Assembly: GCA_003352285.1 (NCBI GenBank)
Contig: QQVN01000005.1
Location: forward strand, 557,017-621,016
Length of the DNA stretch: 64,000 nt
Direction of reading: 5' to 3'
From: Thermoproteota archaeon
GTDB lineage: Archaea; Thermoproteota; Nitrososphaeria; Nitrososphaerales; Nitrosopumilaceae
Made by a program: the position numbers and the translations under genes. The notes under the pieces were generated by a model. That model was not told the DNA's origin and did no database searches. It worked only from the letters and a program-made list of their open reading frames with translations. Of the stretch, positions 37,127 to 44,437 are shown piece by piece. The first letter of the stretch is position 1. Each line of letters begins with the position of its first letter.

Positions 37127-39796
37127 TTATTTCTCAATTATAGTAATTTTTTCAATTTTTGCCGAGTCAATATTTATTGGATGATCAAATTCATTTGTTT
37201 CTAAAGAACCAATTTGATCAACTACTTCTTGTCCAGAAATTACTTCACCAAATATAGTATACTGCCCGTCTAACCACGGAGAATCTCCTAACATTATAAA
37301 GAATTGAGAGCCTGCACTGTTAACATCAGCTCCTCTAGCCATAGAAACAATGTATTTTTTGTGCTGTAAGTCACTAAATTCTGGAGAAATTGAATAACCG
37401 GGTCCGCCAGTTCCCCACGTATCAGGAGAACCTGAAATAGTATTTGGATCGCCCCCTTGAATTACAAAGCTAGGTATGATTCTATGGAAAATTGTTCCAT
37501 CATAAAATCCAGATTTTGCTAATTGAACAAAATTATCCACTGTTTTTGGCGCAATGTCATCTTTGAATTCAATAGTAATCTCACCTAATGTTGTTTGTAA
37601 AACTGCTAATTCTGTTTTGGATTGTATAGTTGGAATATCGTCAATTAAAGTCGGATTATAGTTTTTATTAATTTCATAAATTAAAACACCGCTAATAGGA
37701 CCTGGTGATTCACGATTTAGAGAAGGTGATTGATACACAAGTCTTAAAGGTCCATCACTATCAGAAGGATATTTCACATCTTTAATGTAAATTGGAGTAT
37801 ATCCAGGCGAATAAGATTCAATCTGCAAGTTATTTGCAAAGTTAACATATGCAACTGGTGTAAATGGGAACATTTTTCCTAAGATGGTATCATTCCAGAA
37901 AAGATCAGTTCCACTCATACCATCAGCAAATAGGTATTTTGATAATGGTTCGCCAGCAATTCGGATGAACCATTGTTTTTTGCTCTCATCTGCGCCCCCA
38001 GTGAGAAGATATATCTCGGTAGGTTCAGATTGAATCTTTTGGGCTGCAACATAGACTAGAACATAATCTGCATCTAATTCTTGTAATAGATTCCAAGCTT
38101 CATCTGGTGAACTTAGAAACATTTGGGCAATTTTTTTAATTTGCCAATCAATTAACGTAGCATTATCTGCAAGCGATATTCTTTCCCCAAGTGTTGTGAT
38201 CCAATAACCATAATCCCACCAAGATGCTACAACTGCATCTTGAGGAGTATTATTTTTTATCCAATCCATTGCATGTGGCCAATCAGTAGTAGCGATGTTA
38301 AATTGGGTTCCGCCATTAAGTAATGTAGGTGGAGCTTTTACTGCATTAATCCATGTTGCATTTACTGGGAGGATTACAGGTGAAATTAAAAATCCAATAA
38401 TGATTATTGTAAAACTTATTTTTGTTATACTTTTAGAAGTGGAGGCAAACTTTTTCCCGTCTTTTTTAAATGAAAAAATTTCCGAAGATAATATAGCTAA
38501 TGCTATTGAGGCAAGAATTAAAATTCCTACAGATGCAAAAATTTCCAGCCTAATGAATGCTGAACTGATATAGGCACCCATCATACCTATTATCAAAGAA
38601 AATACAATCATATCTTTTTGAAGAAGAATTGAGGAATATTTCTGATTTTTTCTTAAAATTAACCAGATCCCTAATCCAGCAAAAATCATAAGTATAGATT
38701 GGAAGTAAAAAGATTGATCCAATGTAGTAGTTGCATGCTCTGCTACTGAATCAATTAGTGGGTCTGTAGTTGTTAGAAAAGGATTGACTGCATTAAGATA
38801 TCTATAAGTTGGAATTGTCACAATTCTTTCAGAATAATGAAGTGTGGAATTATAGATAATGAAGAAGCTAGCTAAAAGGATACAACCAACTAGAAATATT
38901 ACAGCATTTCTTTTTCCATGATTTTTAGAAATTTTCATTATGAAAATTGATATTATCATAAAGATTGTCGGTCCAATAAACACTAAACCACCTAAACCAG
39001 TTACAAAACTAGGACCAGGTCGAGGTAGAGAAGCTGCAATAATCAGCGAGGTTATTACAAAAAATGGAATAGACCAAAGAAGAAAATTATAATCTTTTCT
39101 CAAAAAAGGTAAAGTCAAAAAATAAAGTCCCAAAGGAAGAATAAAGAATTGAATTCCTCCCCAAGAGGATAGTCCAAATACTAAGAAAATTCCTGCAGCA
39201 ATAATTTTTATGGCTGTTATTTTTTGGTTTTTAGATTTTATTGCACTCAAAAAAAAGTATATCCCTAATAATCCATAAAAAAGTCCTAAAGGTTCTGATT
39301 TGAACCATCCAATAGTTCCTCTAATAATTATTGGTACGGATATAGAAAATATTAACGATGCAAAGAGGCCTGCTGTTGTTCCGCCAATAACACGAACAAG
39401 TCCAAAAACTACAATTGCTGTAAATGCGCCAAAGACTACTGGAAAGACTATTGTAAAATCATAAAGTGAATGTCCAGCATTAAAAATTGGATAAAGAGAT
39501 GCTGCTGTAAGATGTAACATTACTTGAGATGTTTCTGATACATTTCTTCCATGTGGATGCCAACTCATATCATCATGCCAATCAAAGTAGGCAGCGTATC
39601 CATTTTCTAAGATAAATTCTGTAGCACGAAAATTGAAGAATGGATCAAACTCATTTAGTTCAAAGCCATAATCAGCTGCTTGAGAACGAATAAGAATTGA
39701 AATTGTAAATGAAAGAGAGAGTATCCCTATGATTAATAGATGTTGTAAACGAAAATCAAATTTTCCAACTGAGAATAGTTTAGCGTTTGATAGCAA
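37127..39796 (-). CDS. STT3 oligosaccharyltransferase fused to a C-terminal cyclophilin-type peptidyl-prolyl isomerase
   Basis: 889 residues from TTG. Residues 1 to about 460 hold about a dozen membrane helices with the first catalytic acidic motif FDPFFN (D51 region). The globular outer domain carries WWDYGYW at 526-532, the STT3 acceptor-binding signature. From about 725 a complete cyclophilin domain follows: FHRIIPSFVIQGGDP, AGSQFFI and SPWLDGQYTIFGEV keep the active-site Arg, Phe, Gln and Trp positions. STT3 transfers glycans to Asn of N-glycosylated proteins outside the membrane, so the isomerase is placed there too. No frame break separates the parts. Family function is established; the fusion role is inferred. 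Confidence 0.93.
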   Translation of the reverse strand: MLSNAKLFSVGKFDFRLQHLLIIGILSLSFTISILIRSQAADYGFELNEFDPFFNFRATEFILENGYAAYFDWHDDMSWHPHGRNVSETSQVMLHLTAASLYPIFNAGHSLYDFTIVFPVVFGAFTAIVVFGLVRVIGGTTAGLFASLIFSISVPIIIRGTIGWFKSEPLGLFYGLLGIYFFLSAIKSKNQKITAIKIIAAGIFLVFGLSSWGGIQFFILPLGLYFLTLPFLRKDYNFLLWSIPFFVITSLIIAASLPRPGPSFVTGLGGLVFIGPTIFMIISIFIMKISKNHGKRNAVIFLVGCILLASFFIIYNSTLHYSERIVTIPTYRYLNAVNPFLTTTDPLIDSVAEHATTTLDQSFYFQSILMIFAGLGIWLILRKNQKYSSILLQKDMIVFSLIIGMMGAYISSAFIRLEIFASVGILILASIALAILSSEIFSFKKDGKKFASTSKSITKISFTIIIIGFLISPVILPVNATWINAVKAPPTLLNGGTQFNIATTDWPHAMDWIKNNTPQDAVVASWWDYGYWITTLGERISLADNATLIDWQIKKIAQMFLSSPDEAWNLLQELDADYVLVYVAAQKIQSEPTEIYLLTGGADESKKQWFIRIAGEPLSKYLFADGMSGTDLFWNDTILGKMFPFTPVAYVNFANNLQIESYSPGYTPIYIKDVKYPSDSDGPLRLVYQSPSLNRESPGPISGVLIYEINKNYNPTLIDDIPTIQSKTELAVLQTTLGEITIEFKDDIAPKTVDNFVQLAKSGFYDGTIFHRIIPSFVIQGGDPNTISGSPDTWGTGGPGYSISPEFSDLQHKKYIVSMARGADVNSAGSQFFIMLGDSPWLDGQYTIFGEVISGQEVVDQIGSLETNEFDHPINIDSAKIEKITIIEK

Positions 39797-39853
39797 TTAT
39801 GATGACTGAAAAAGATTGGCTTATTACTCTTTTCCGTATTTGGGCACGAACAA

Positions 39854-40309
39854 TTATGGTGAAAAAGTTCCTTTGAGTACAGCTTCATCCAAAATACAGT
39901 TTTTCATGGAACTCTCAAGCTCAGATTTAGTGGCACCTTTTGGAATTGATAATTTTTTGTTTAAAGAATACAATGTGAATATGTAGGTATGTTCTTTATC
40001 AGGGGGAGCAGGTCCACCATATCCATATTCGCCAAAATCATTTTTCCCATCAACCGAATTGGAAGGAGTGGTAGATTCTGGAATTTCTTTTGTAGAAGGA
40101 TCTATGTTCCATAAAACCCAATGAACCCAAATTTTTCCAACTGCCCCCATAGCATCCGGATCATCCATGATTAGAGCTAAAGATTTTGCATCAGATGATA
40201 CTCCACTGATTTTTAGATGTGGACTAACATTTCCATGTTTGTATCCAAATTTTTTTGGAATTTTTTGTCCATTAGAAAACGAATTACTTTCAAGTTTAAG
40301 ATTTCCCAA
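39854..40309 (-). CDS. PEBP-family protein (YbhB/YbcL type)
   Basis: 151 residues from TTG. Features are ALIMDDPDA, then WVHWVLWNIDPSTKEIPE, and YGGPAPPDKEHTYIF with the conserved G-x-x-PP and H residues of the phosphatidylethanolamine-binding/YbhB fold. A LEDGWPx-type pocket is expected to bind a small anion. Function in archaea is unknown. It lies 57 bases downstream of the STT3 start on the same strand. Confidence 0.92.
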   Translation of the reverse strand: MGNLKLESNSFSNGQKIPKKFGYKHGNVSPHLKISGVSSDAKSLALIMDDPDAMGAVGKIWVHWVLWNIDPSTKEIPESTTPSNSVDGKNDFGEYGYGGPAPPDKEHTYIFTLYSLNKKLSIPKGATKSELESSMKNCILDEAVLKGTFSP

Positions 40310-40344
40310 TACAGATTAAATCAACTTGGACAAGTTAAATTTTT

Positions 40345-40728
40345 CTAATTTTCTAACACTATTCTGTCGTTTGAAAATGAAATTACTGAACCTTTATTTT
40401 CTTTGATTTTGTTCTTTAGGTCCTTATCCATTGTGGCTATAATTCCCCCATTATTTTTTACATAAAGAATCATTTCTTTATCTGCAAATTTTCCATCTAA
40501 AGGAATTATCCTGAATTTTTTAATATATCGAAGGGTTATTGATGCGTTATTTTTTTTTGTTTCATTAGACAGTAATTGATTTAATTCATTTATCACTACA
40601 GTTGGGACTACAAATTGTATCTGTCCAATTTCAGTATCAAGTTGAGATAAATTCTTAATTCTTTTTGTAGCTAAATGAATTAAAAAACTAGTATCACAGA
40701 TAACGTCAACCAATGACGCCTGCACCAA
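40345..40728 (-). CDS. PIN-domain protein (Fcf1/Utp24-like)
   Basis: 127 residues. Acidic catalytic residues expected of PIN nucleases are present: ICDTSFLIHL (D near 12), NELNQL (E near 45) and IIATMDKDLKNKIKE (D near 100-102). These cleave RNA with Mg/Mn. It overlaps the end of the aIF2-gamma gene by 23 bases; a start at TTG 40713 would reduce the overlap to 8 bases. The PIN-aIF2-gamma-S6e neighbourhood is conserved in archaea and suggests a pre-rRNA processing role. Confidence 0.87.
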   Translation of the reverse strand: MVQASLVDVICDTSFLIHLATKRIKNLSQLDTEIGQIQFVVPTVVINELNQLLSNETKKNNASITLRYIKKFRIIPLDGKFADKEMILYVKNNGGIIATMDKDLKNKIKENKGSVISFSNDRIVLEN

Positions 40729-41968
40729 TTAATCTCCATCTATCTGCAATTCTTCTACTGATTGCGATGTTTCCACCTTCAAAGAGACAAACAGGTCTTC
40801 TAAATTCCACTTGAATTTGTTCAGAGTTTACTTTGGTTACCTTAGATAATACTGGTGCAGTGCCAACATTGAGACGAAGTGCCTCACCATTCTGTATTGG
40901 CAAAACCTTTGTATCATCAGTTGTTCCTACTGCAGAATCAAAGAGACTCACTTGAAAACTTGCAGTAGTTGAATTTTCAGGTAACGTTCCAGGTTTTCCT
41001 ATTACTGAACCAATAAAAGAATCACTTCTAGTTAATGACGGATCTAGTTTTGTTCCAATAGCTACTAGACCGCCAGGTTTTACGGATTCAACTATTCCTG
41101 CAGATGTCCCTAATGAAACAATTTCAGTTTGAATTGGTTCATACAATTTCTTTTTTTCATTTAATATTCCAGGTTTAATTTCAATTTCATCACCAACCTG
41201 AAATGTTCCCTCAGTGAGACTGCCGCCAATTACACCACCTTTAAGATCTTTAATTTTAGAACCGGGTTTGTTTACATCAAAAGATCTAAGAACATGCATG
41301 ACTGCATTTTTTGATTCATCACGTTTTGGTGTTTCTATAGTTGATTCAATGGCTCCAATCAATGCATCAATGTTAAGTCCGGATTGGGCAGATATTGGAA
41401 TGATAGGGGATTTTGCTGCTTTTGTTCCTTTGACAAAATTTGTTATATCAGAATAATTTGAGAGTGCATCTTTGTAGGAGACAAGATCTACTTTATTTTG
41501 TACAACAACAATTTGTTTAATTCCTAATGTTTCAAGTGCTAAAAGATGTTCTTTGGTTTGAGGTCTTGGCACTTTTTCATTTGCAGAGACCACAAGTAAT
41601 GCTCCATCCATTAATGCAGAGCCAGATAACATATTTGCCATAAGACTTTCGTGTCCAGGACTATCTACAAAACTTACAACACGTGTAAGCTCGCTTTCTT
41701 TACCACAGTTCGGGCATTTTGGTGTGGTAGAATATCCCAATGGTTCCTCACAGTTTTTACATTTGTAAAAAGCGGCATCAGAATATCCAACACGAATTGT
41801 AATTCCTCTCTTTAACTCTTGACTATGAACGCTAGTCCATGAACCAGTTAGAGCTTGAATTAATGTTGTTTTACCATGATCAACATGACCGGCAGTTCCA
41901 ATATTGACACAGGGTTGATATCCATATTTTTTGATATACCATTCAGGAAGAGTTTCTTTCCAATGCAA
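40706..41968 (-). CDS. Translation initiation factor aIF2 gamma subunit
   Basis: 420 residues from TTG. G1 GHVDHGKT, the effector region with ITIRVGY, zinc knuckle CKNCEEPLGY and CPNCGKE, G3 DSPGHE, G4 NKVD and G5 SAQSGLN are present. Domains II and III follow. This GTPase binds Met-tRNAi and the alpha and beta subunits. It is transcribed downstream of rps6e with a 31-base gap and upstream of the PIN gene. Confidence 0.97.
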   Translation of the reverse strand: MHWKETLPEWYIKKYGYQPCVNIGTAGHVDHGKTTLIQALTGSWTSVHSQELKRGITIRVGYSDAAFYKCKNCEEPLGYSTTPKCPNCGKESELTRVVSFVDSPGHESLMANMLSGSALMDGALLVVSANEKVPRPQTKEHLLALETLGIKQIVVVQNKVDLVSYKDALSNYSDITNFVKGTKAAKSPIIPISAQSGLNIDALIGAIESTIETPKRDESKNAVMHVLRSFDVNKPGSKIKDLKGGVIGGSLTEGTFQVGDEIEIKPGILNEKKKLYEPIQTEIVSLGTSAGIVESVKPGGLVAIGTKLDPSLTRSDSFIGSVIGKPGTLPENSTTASFQVSLFDSAVGTTDDTKVLPIQNGEALRLNVGTAPVLSKVTKVNSEQIQVEFRRPVCLFEGGNIAISRRIADRWRLIGAGVIG

Positions 41969-41999
41969 CGATCAGAATCTAAAAGCGGTATATGTTAAT

Positions 42000-42404
42000 C
42001 TATTCCTTTTTTTCTTCTTTAGCATCAGCAGGAGTTTCTTCTGGTGCTGCCTGTTCAACAGGGATCTCTCCATCAAATTTACAATTAATCTGGTAAATTT
42101 CTTCAGATAATGTATTTCCACGTACAAGTTTTCTGATTCTTTGTCCCTTTTCAGCTTGTTGTAATCCAACTCCTTTTGATAACATTACATATTTTCTTGC
42201 GCTGCCATGAACATCCTGACGCATTGGAACGCCAGACTTGTCACTTCCTCCAGTAATCTTCATCTTTCCAGATAGTCCAACTATGGCGGCATCAGTATCT
42301 TTTCCAATTGGTAATCCCACAAGAGGATGAGCATCGCTATCTTTGAGCTCCTTTGAGATGGATTTCCCTTTTTTGTCAGATACTGTAAGCTTGAAATTTA
42401 CCAA
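42000..42404 (-). CDS. rps6e: Small-subunit ribosomal protein S6e
   Basis: 134 residues from TTG. The N-terminal strand FKLTVSDKKGKS is followed by IVGLSGKMKITGGSDKSGVPM and RKLVRGNTLSEEIYQINCK, the S6e signature. The eukaryotic C-terminal phosphorylated extension is absent, replaced by an acidic Pro-Ala-Glu-rich tail (ETPADAKEEKKE). Operon-like with aIF2-gamma. Confidence 0.96.
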   Translation of the reverse strand: MVNFKLTVSDKKGKSISKELKDSDAHPLVGLPIGKDTDAAIVGLSGKMKITGGSDKSGVPMRQDVHGSARKYVMLSKGVGLQQAEKGQRIRKLVRGNTLSEEIYQINCKFDGEIPVEQAAPEETPADAKEEKKE

Positions 42405-42449
42405 GTATTCAAAAAAAATTTTGTTGGACTAATTAACCTTTGGAAATAA

Positions 42450-42457
42450 TTTTTAAA
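42450..42457 (+). promoter_or_regulatory. TATA-like box for the 39-aa zinc protein
   Basis: TTTTTAAA is centred about 26 bases before the ATG at 42479, predicting a leaderless mRNA. Confidence 0.4.
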
Positions 42458-42478
42458 GTAAAAACCCCATTCTTTCTT

Positions 42479-42598
42479 ATGGATGACATTTCCTGTCCAA
42501 GATGTGAGAATAAGATGGTTAACATGCAAGCATGTCATATGATTTGTCCTAATTGTGGGGCACACCTAGATTGCTCAGATAAAGGAAATTATTGGTAA
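42479..42598 (+). CDS. Tiny zinc-ribbon protein, 39 aa
   Basis: ATG at 42479 to TAA at 42596-42598. Two knuckles, CPRCENK at 6-12 and CPNCGAH at 25-31, are joined by a short helix with CHMI. Additional Cys and His occur. Four CxxC cysteines can hold one zinc. It ends one base before the end of the opposing 57-aa zinc protein. No named family was recognised. Confidence 0.72.
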   Translation: MDDISCPRCENKMVNMQACHMICPNCGAHLDCSDKGNYW

Positions 42599-42599
42599 A

Positions 42600-42773
42600 T
42601 TAGAAACCAGGTCTTTTTGGAATATAGTCAGATGCCATATTAACTGCTTGATCTTTCATAATTTCTAGATAGTCATCATAGGTTGCCTCAAAGTTGCAGT
42701 GTGGGCATTTTACTTTGATCATTTCATCATCTAATATTGCAGCCTTTTCACATTCTGGGCATCTGGCATCCAT
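42600..42773 (-). CDS. Small zinc-ribbon protein, 57 aa
   Basis: ATG at 42773, TAA at 42600-42602. Knuckles CPEC (5-8) and CPHC (23-26) with LDDEMIKVK between them, then a helical acidic tail ending in PKRPGF. The spacing is that of a LysW-like or transcription-type zinc ribbon, but the C-terminal EDWGE motif of LysW is not present. It is convergent with the 39-aa zinc protein. The start lies 24.5 bases from the centre of a TATA box shared with tRNA-Gly. Confidence 0.75.
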   Translation of the reverse strand: MDARCPECEKAAILDDEMIKVKCPHCNFEATYDDYLEIMKDQAVNMASDYIPKRPGF

Positions 42774-42794
42774 AGAATTAGTGTCACATCAAAC

Positions 42795-42800
42795 TATATA
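42795..42800. promoter_or_regulatory. Palindromic TATA box between two divergent genes
   Basis: TATATA centred at 42797.5 is 28.5 bases before the mature tRNA-Gly end on the plus strand and 24.5 bases before the ATG of the 57-aa zinc protein on the minus strand. One box could serve both units. Confidence 0.45.
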
Positions 42801-42825
42801 ATCATAATTTTCAAAAAAATGCTGC

Positions 42826-42899
42826 GCGGAGTTAGTCTAGCTCGGTATGACGCCAGCTTCCCAAGCTGGAGGTCGCGTGTTCAAATCCCGCACTCCGCA
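42826..42899 (+). tRNA. tRNA-Gly (anticodon CCC)
   Basis: GCGGAGT pairs with ACTCCGC, and A73 follows. The anticodon loop TTCCCAA on stem CCAGC/GCTGG gives CCC. The T-arm is GTGTTCAAATCCCGC-like. No intron or encoded CCA. It lies three bases from the end of the C39-like gene on the other strand. Confidence 0.95.
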
Positions 42900-42901
42900 T
42901 T

Positions 42902-43861
42902 TTACAATTCTGCAATTGCTTGTTGAATTGATTTTTTATCTTTAGCATTTGGAGTATGTGAAAGGTAGTTTTCTAAATCCTTTTTTGCATCACTTTTTTT
43001 GTCTTGCTCTAATCTAACTATACCACGATTTTTGTAAATAGGGCCATTACGATGAGGATTAATTTCAATTGCTTTTGTGTAAAATTTTTCTGCTAATTGA
43101 TATTGCTTACTTTTTAGATAATAATTTCCCAAACCACGATATGCCAAGAAATTTCTATTGTTAATCTCAATTGATTTTTTGTAGTAACTTTCACATTCGC
43201 TTGAATTTGATTCATTTAGAATTGAGCCCAATAATGAATAAGCAGTTGAGTTTTTTGGATCTAACTCAATTGCTTTTTTTAATGAATCAATTGCCTCGGG
43301 TTTTTTATTTGAGAGGTTTAATCTCTCTGAATTAAAGCATAATTTGTTTGATTTGTTGTTATTTTCATTGATTGATTTTAATTCAGAGATAATGTCTGAT
43401 GTTGCAATAATTATCATTAAGTTTCCATCTTCAGACCACAATTCATTGAATTTTTTTTCTGGAATAACACCCATTTGAAAAGAGCCTTCTTTGTCAGTTT
43501 GAGGAATATAATGAATGATAGTTTTTTCATCGTCGTCGTATCCAGAAATAACTGATGCATGTTGTATAGTTTCATGGATTCCAGGAAGAATTACAATCGG
43601 TGGAATTCCCATGTCAATCATTTTTTTTAATTCAGAAACATTAGAACGCAGGATTAATGTAGATAAACCGTGTCTTTCAGCAAGTTCTATTCCTTCAATT
43701 AGGATGCTGCCGTTAACGTTTGGATATTTTTTGGCAATCTCTATGGCTTCTGATAAGGGCAGATCCACATTCCAATATTTTGATACAACATTTACTGCTA
43801 GTGGCAGGCAGATGTTTTCTTCATCCACAATTGGTAGTATCAAATCATGAGTTGATTCCAT
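42902..43861 (-). CDS. C39-like peptidase-fold domain plus TPR repeats
   Basis: 319 residues. The N-terminal half (1-160) resembles C39-like papain-fold domains: C18 in ENICLPLAV and H101 in QHASVISGYDDD. The usual Asp after the His strand (IHDP) reads IHYIP here, so catalysis is uncertain. The C-terminal half (about 175-319) holds TPR repeats with A-Y-x-x-L-G-x-x-(L/Y) helices (STAYSLLGSILNES, FLAYRGLGNYYLK, NGPIYKNRGIVRLE). TPRs bind peptides or partners. No signal peptide is seen. The substrate is unknown. Confidence 0.78.
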   Translation of the reverse strand: MESTHDLILPIVDEENICLPLAVNVVSKYWNVDLPLSEAIEIAKKYPNVNGSILIEGIELAERHGLSTLILRSNVSELKKMIDMGIPPIVILPGIHETIQHASVISGYDDDEKTIIHYIPQTDKEGSFQMGVIPEKKFNELWSEDGNLMIIIATSDIISELKSINENNNKSNKLCFNSERLNLSNKKPEAIDSLKKAIELDPKNSTAYSLLGSILNESNSSECESYYKKSIEINNRNFLAYRGLGNYYLKSKQYQLAEKFYTKAIEINPHRNGPIYKNRGIVRLEQDKKSDAKKDLENYLSHTPNAKDKKSIQQAIAEL

Positions 43862-43894
43862 CGGTTAGAAGACTATTTCAGTCATTAAAAATGT

Positions 43895-44437
43895 TCAGAG
43901 ATTACAGAAATTTTCAATAATTTTATGACCATCTGGACTCATTTCAGGATGGAATTGGGTTCCAAAAATTTTGGAATCTCTGTACCAAATTATTTCATTG
44001 TTACAACGCTTTGATCTTCCAATGGGAATAATGTGGTTACCTAGTTTTGATATTTCGTAATTATGGCTTTCAAATACTGAAATTTCTCCAATGCAAAGTG
44101 GATTTTTCTGTAGGATGGAAACATTTTCATCGCCTTTGTGAATAGATGTCATTTTTTTTATTGTGCCACCTGCTGTTAATGCTAAAATTTCTGCCCCATA
44201 ACATATACCAAGAAGGGAATTTTTATTTGAAATTGCATGCTTTATGATTGCTGTGTTTTTTGCATTCATTTGTGAATTATTGTTTCGTCTTCCAGAAAGA
44301 ATGAATGTTTCATATTTTTGTAATTCATCTTGAGATATTTTATCATGTGTAGAAACATGATAAGGCCTGTTAAGATTTGAAAGAAATTCTAAAAGATTTT
44401 TTGTGTAAACAGAGCCGTTATCCACAACCAGTAGCAA
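43895..44437 (-). CDS. Class I glutamine amidotransferase, GuaA-like subunit
   Basis: 180 residues from TTG. The nucleophile C79 lies in GICYGAE and the His-Glu pair in FHPE (H163, E165). This is the size of archaeal stand-alone GuaA glutaminase subunits (GMP synthase subunit A). The N-terminus LLVVDNGSVYTKNL deviates from the usual DFGGQYN motif, so another amidotransferase subunit is possible. Its partner is not in the window. Its stop is 34 bases from the C39-like gene start. Confidence 0.7.
   Translation of the reverse strand: MLLVVDNGSVYTKNLLEFLSNLNRPYHVSTHDKISQDELQKYETFILSGRRNNNSQMNAKNTAIIKHAISNKNSLLGICYGAEILALTAGGTIKKMTSIHKGDENVSILQKNPLCIGEISVFESHNYEISKLGNHIIPIGRSKRCNNEIIWYRDSKIFGTQFHPEMSPDGHKIIENFCNL

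Noticed and set aside
39797..39853. ATGATGACTGA as C/D box sRNA
   Set aside because: C and D boxes overlap with no guide segment and no closing stem.
42781..42825. Second tRNA or attachment site next to tRNA-Gly
   Set aside because: No duplicated tRNA end or integrase gene was found in the window.
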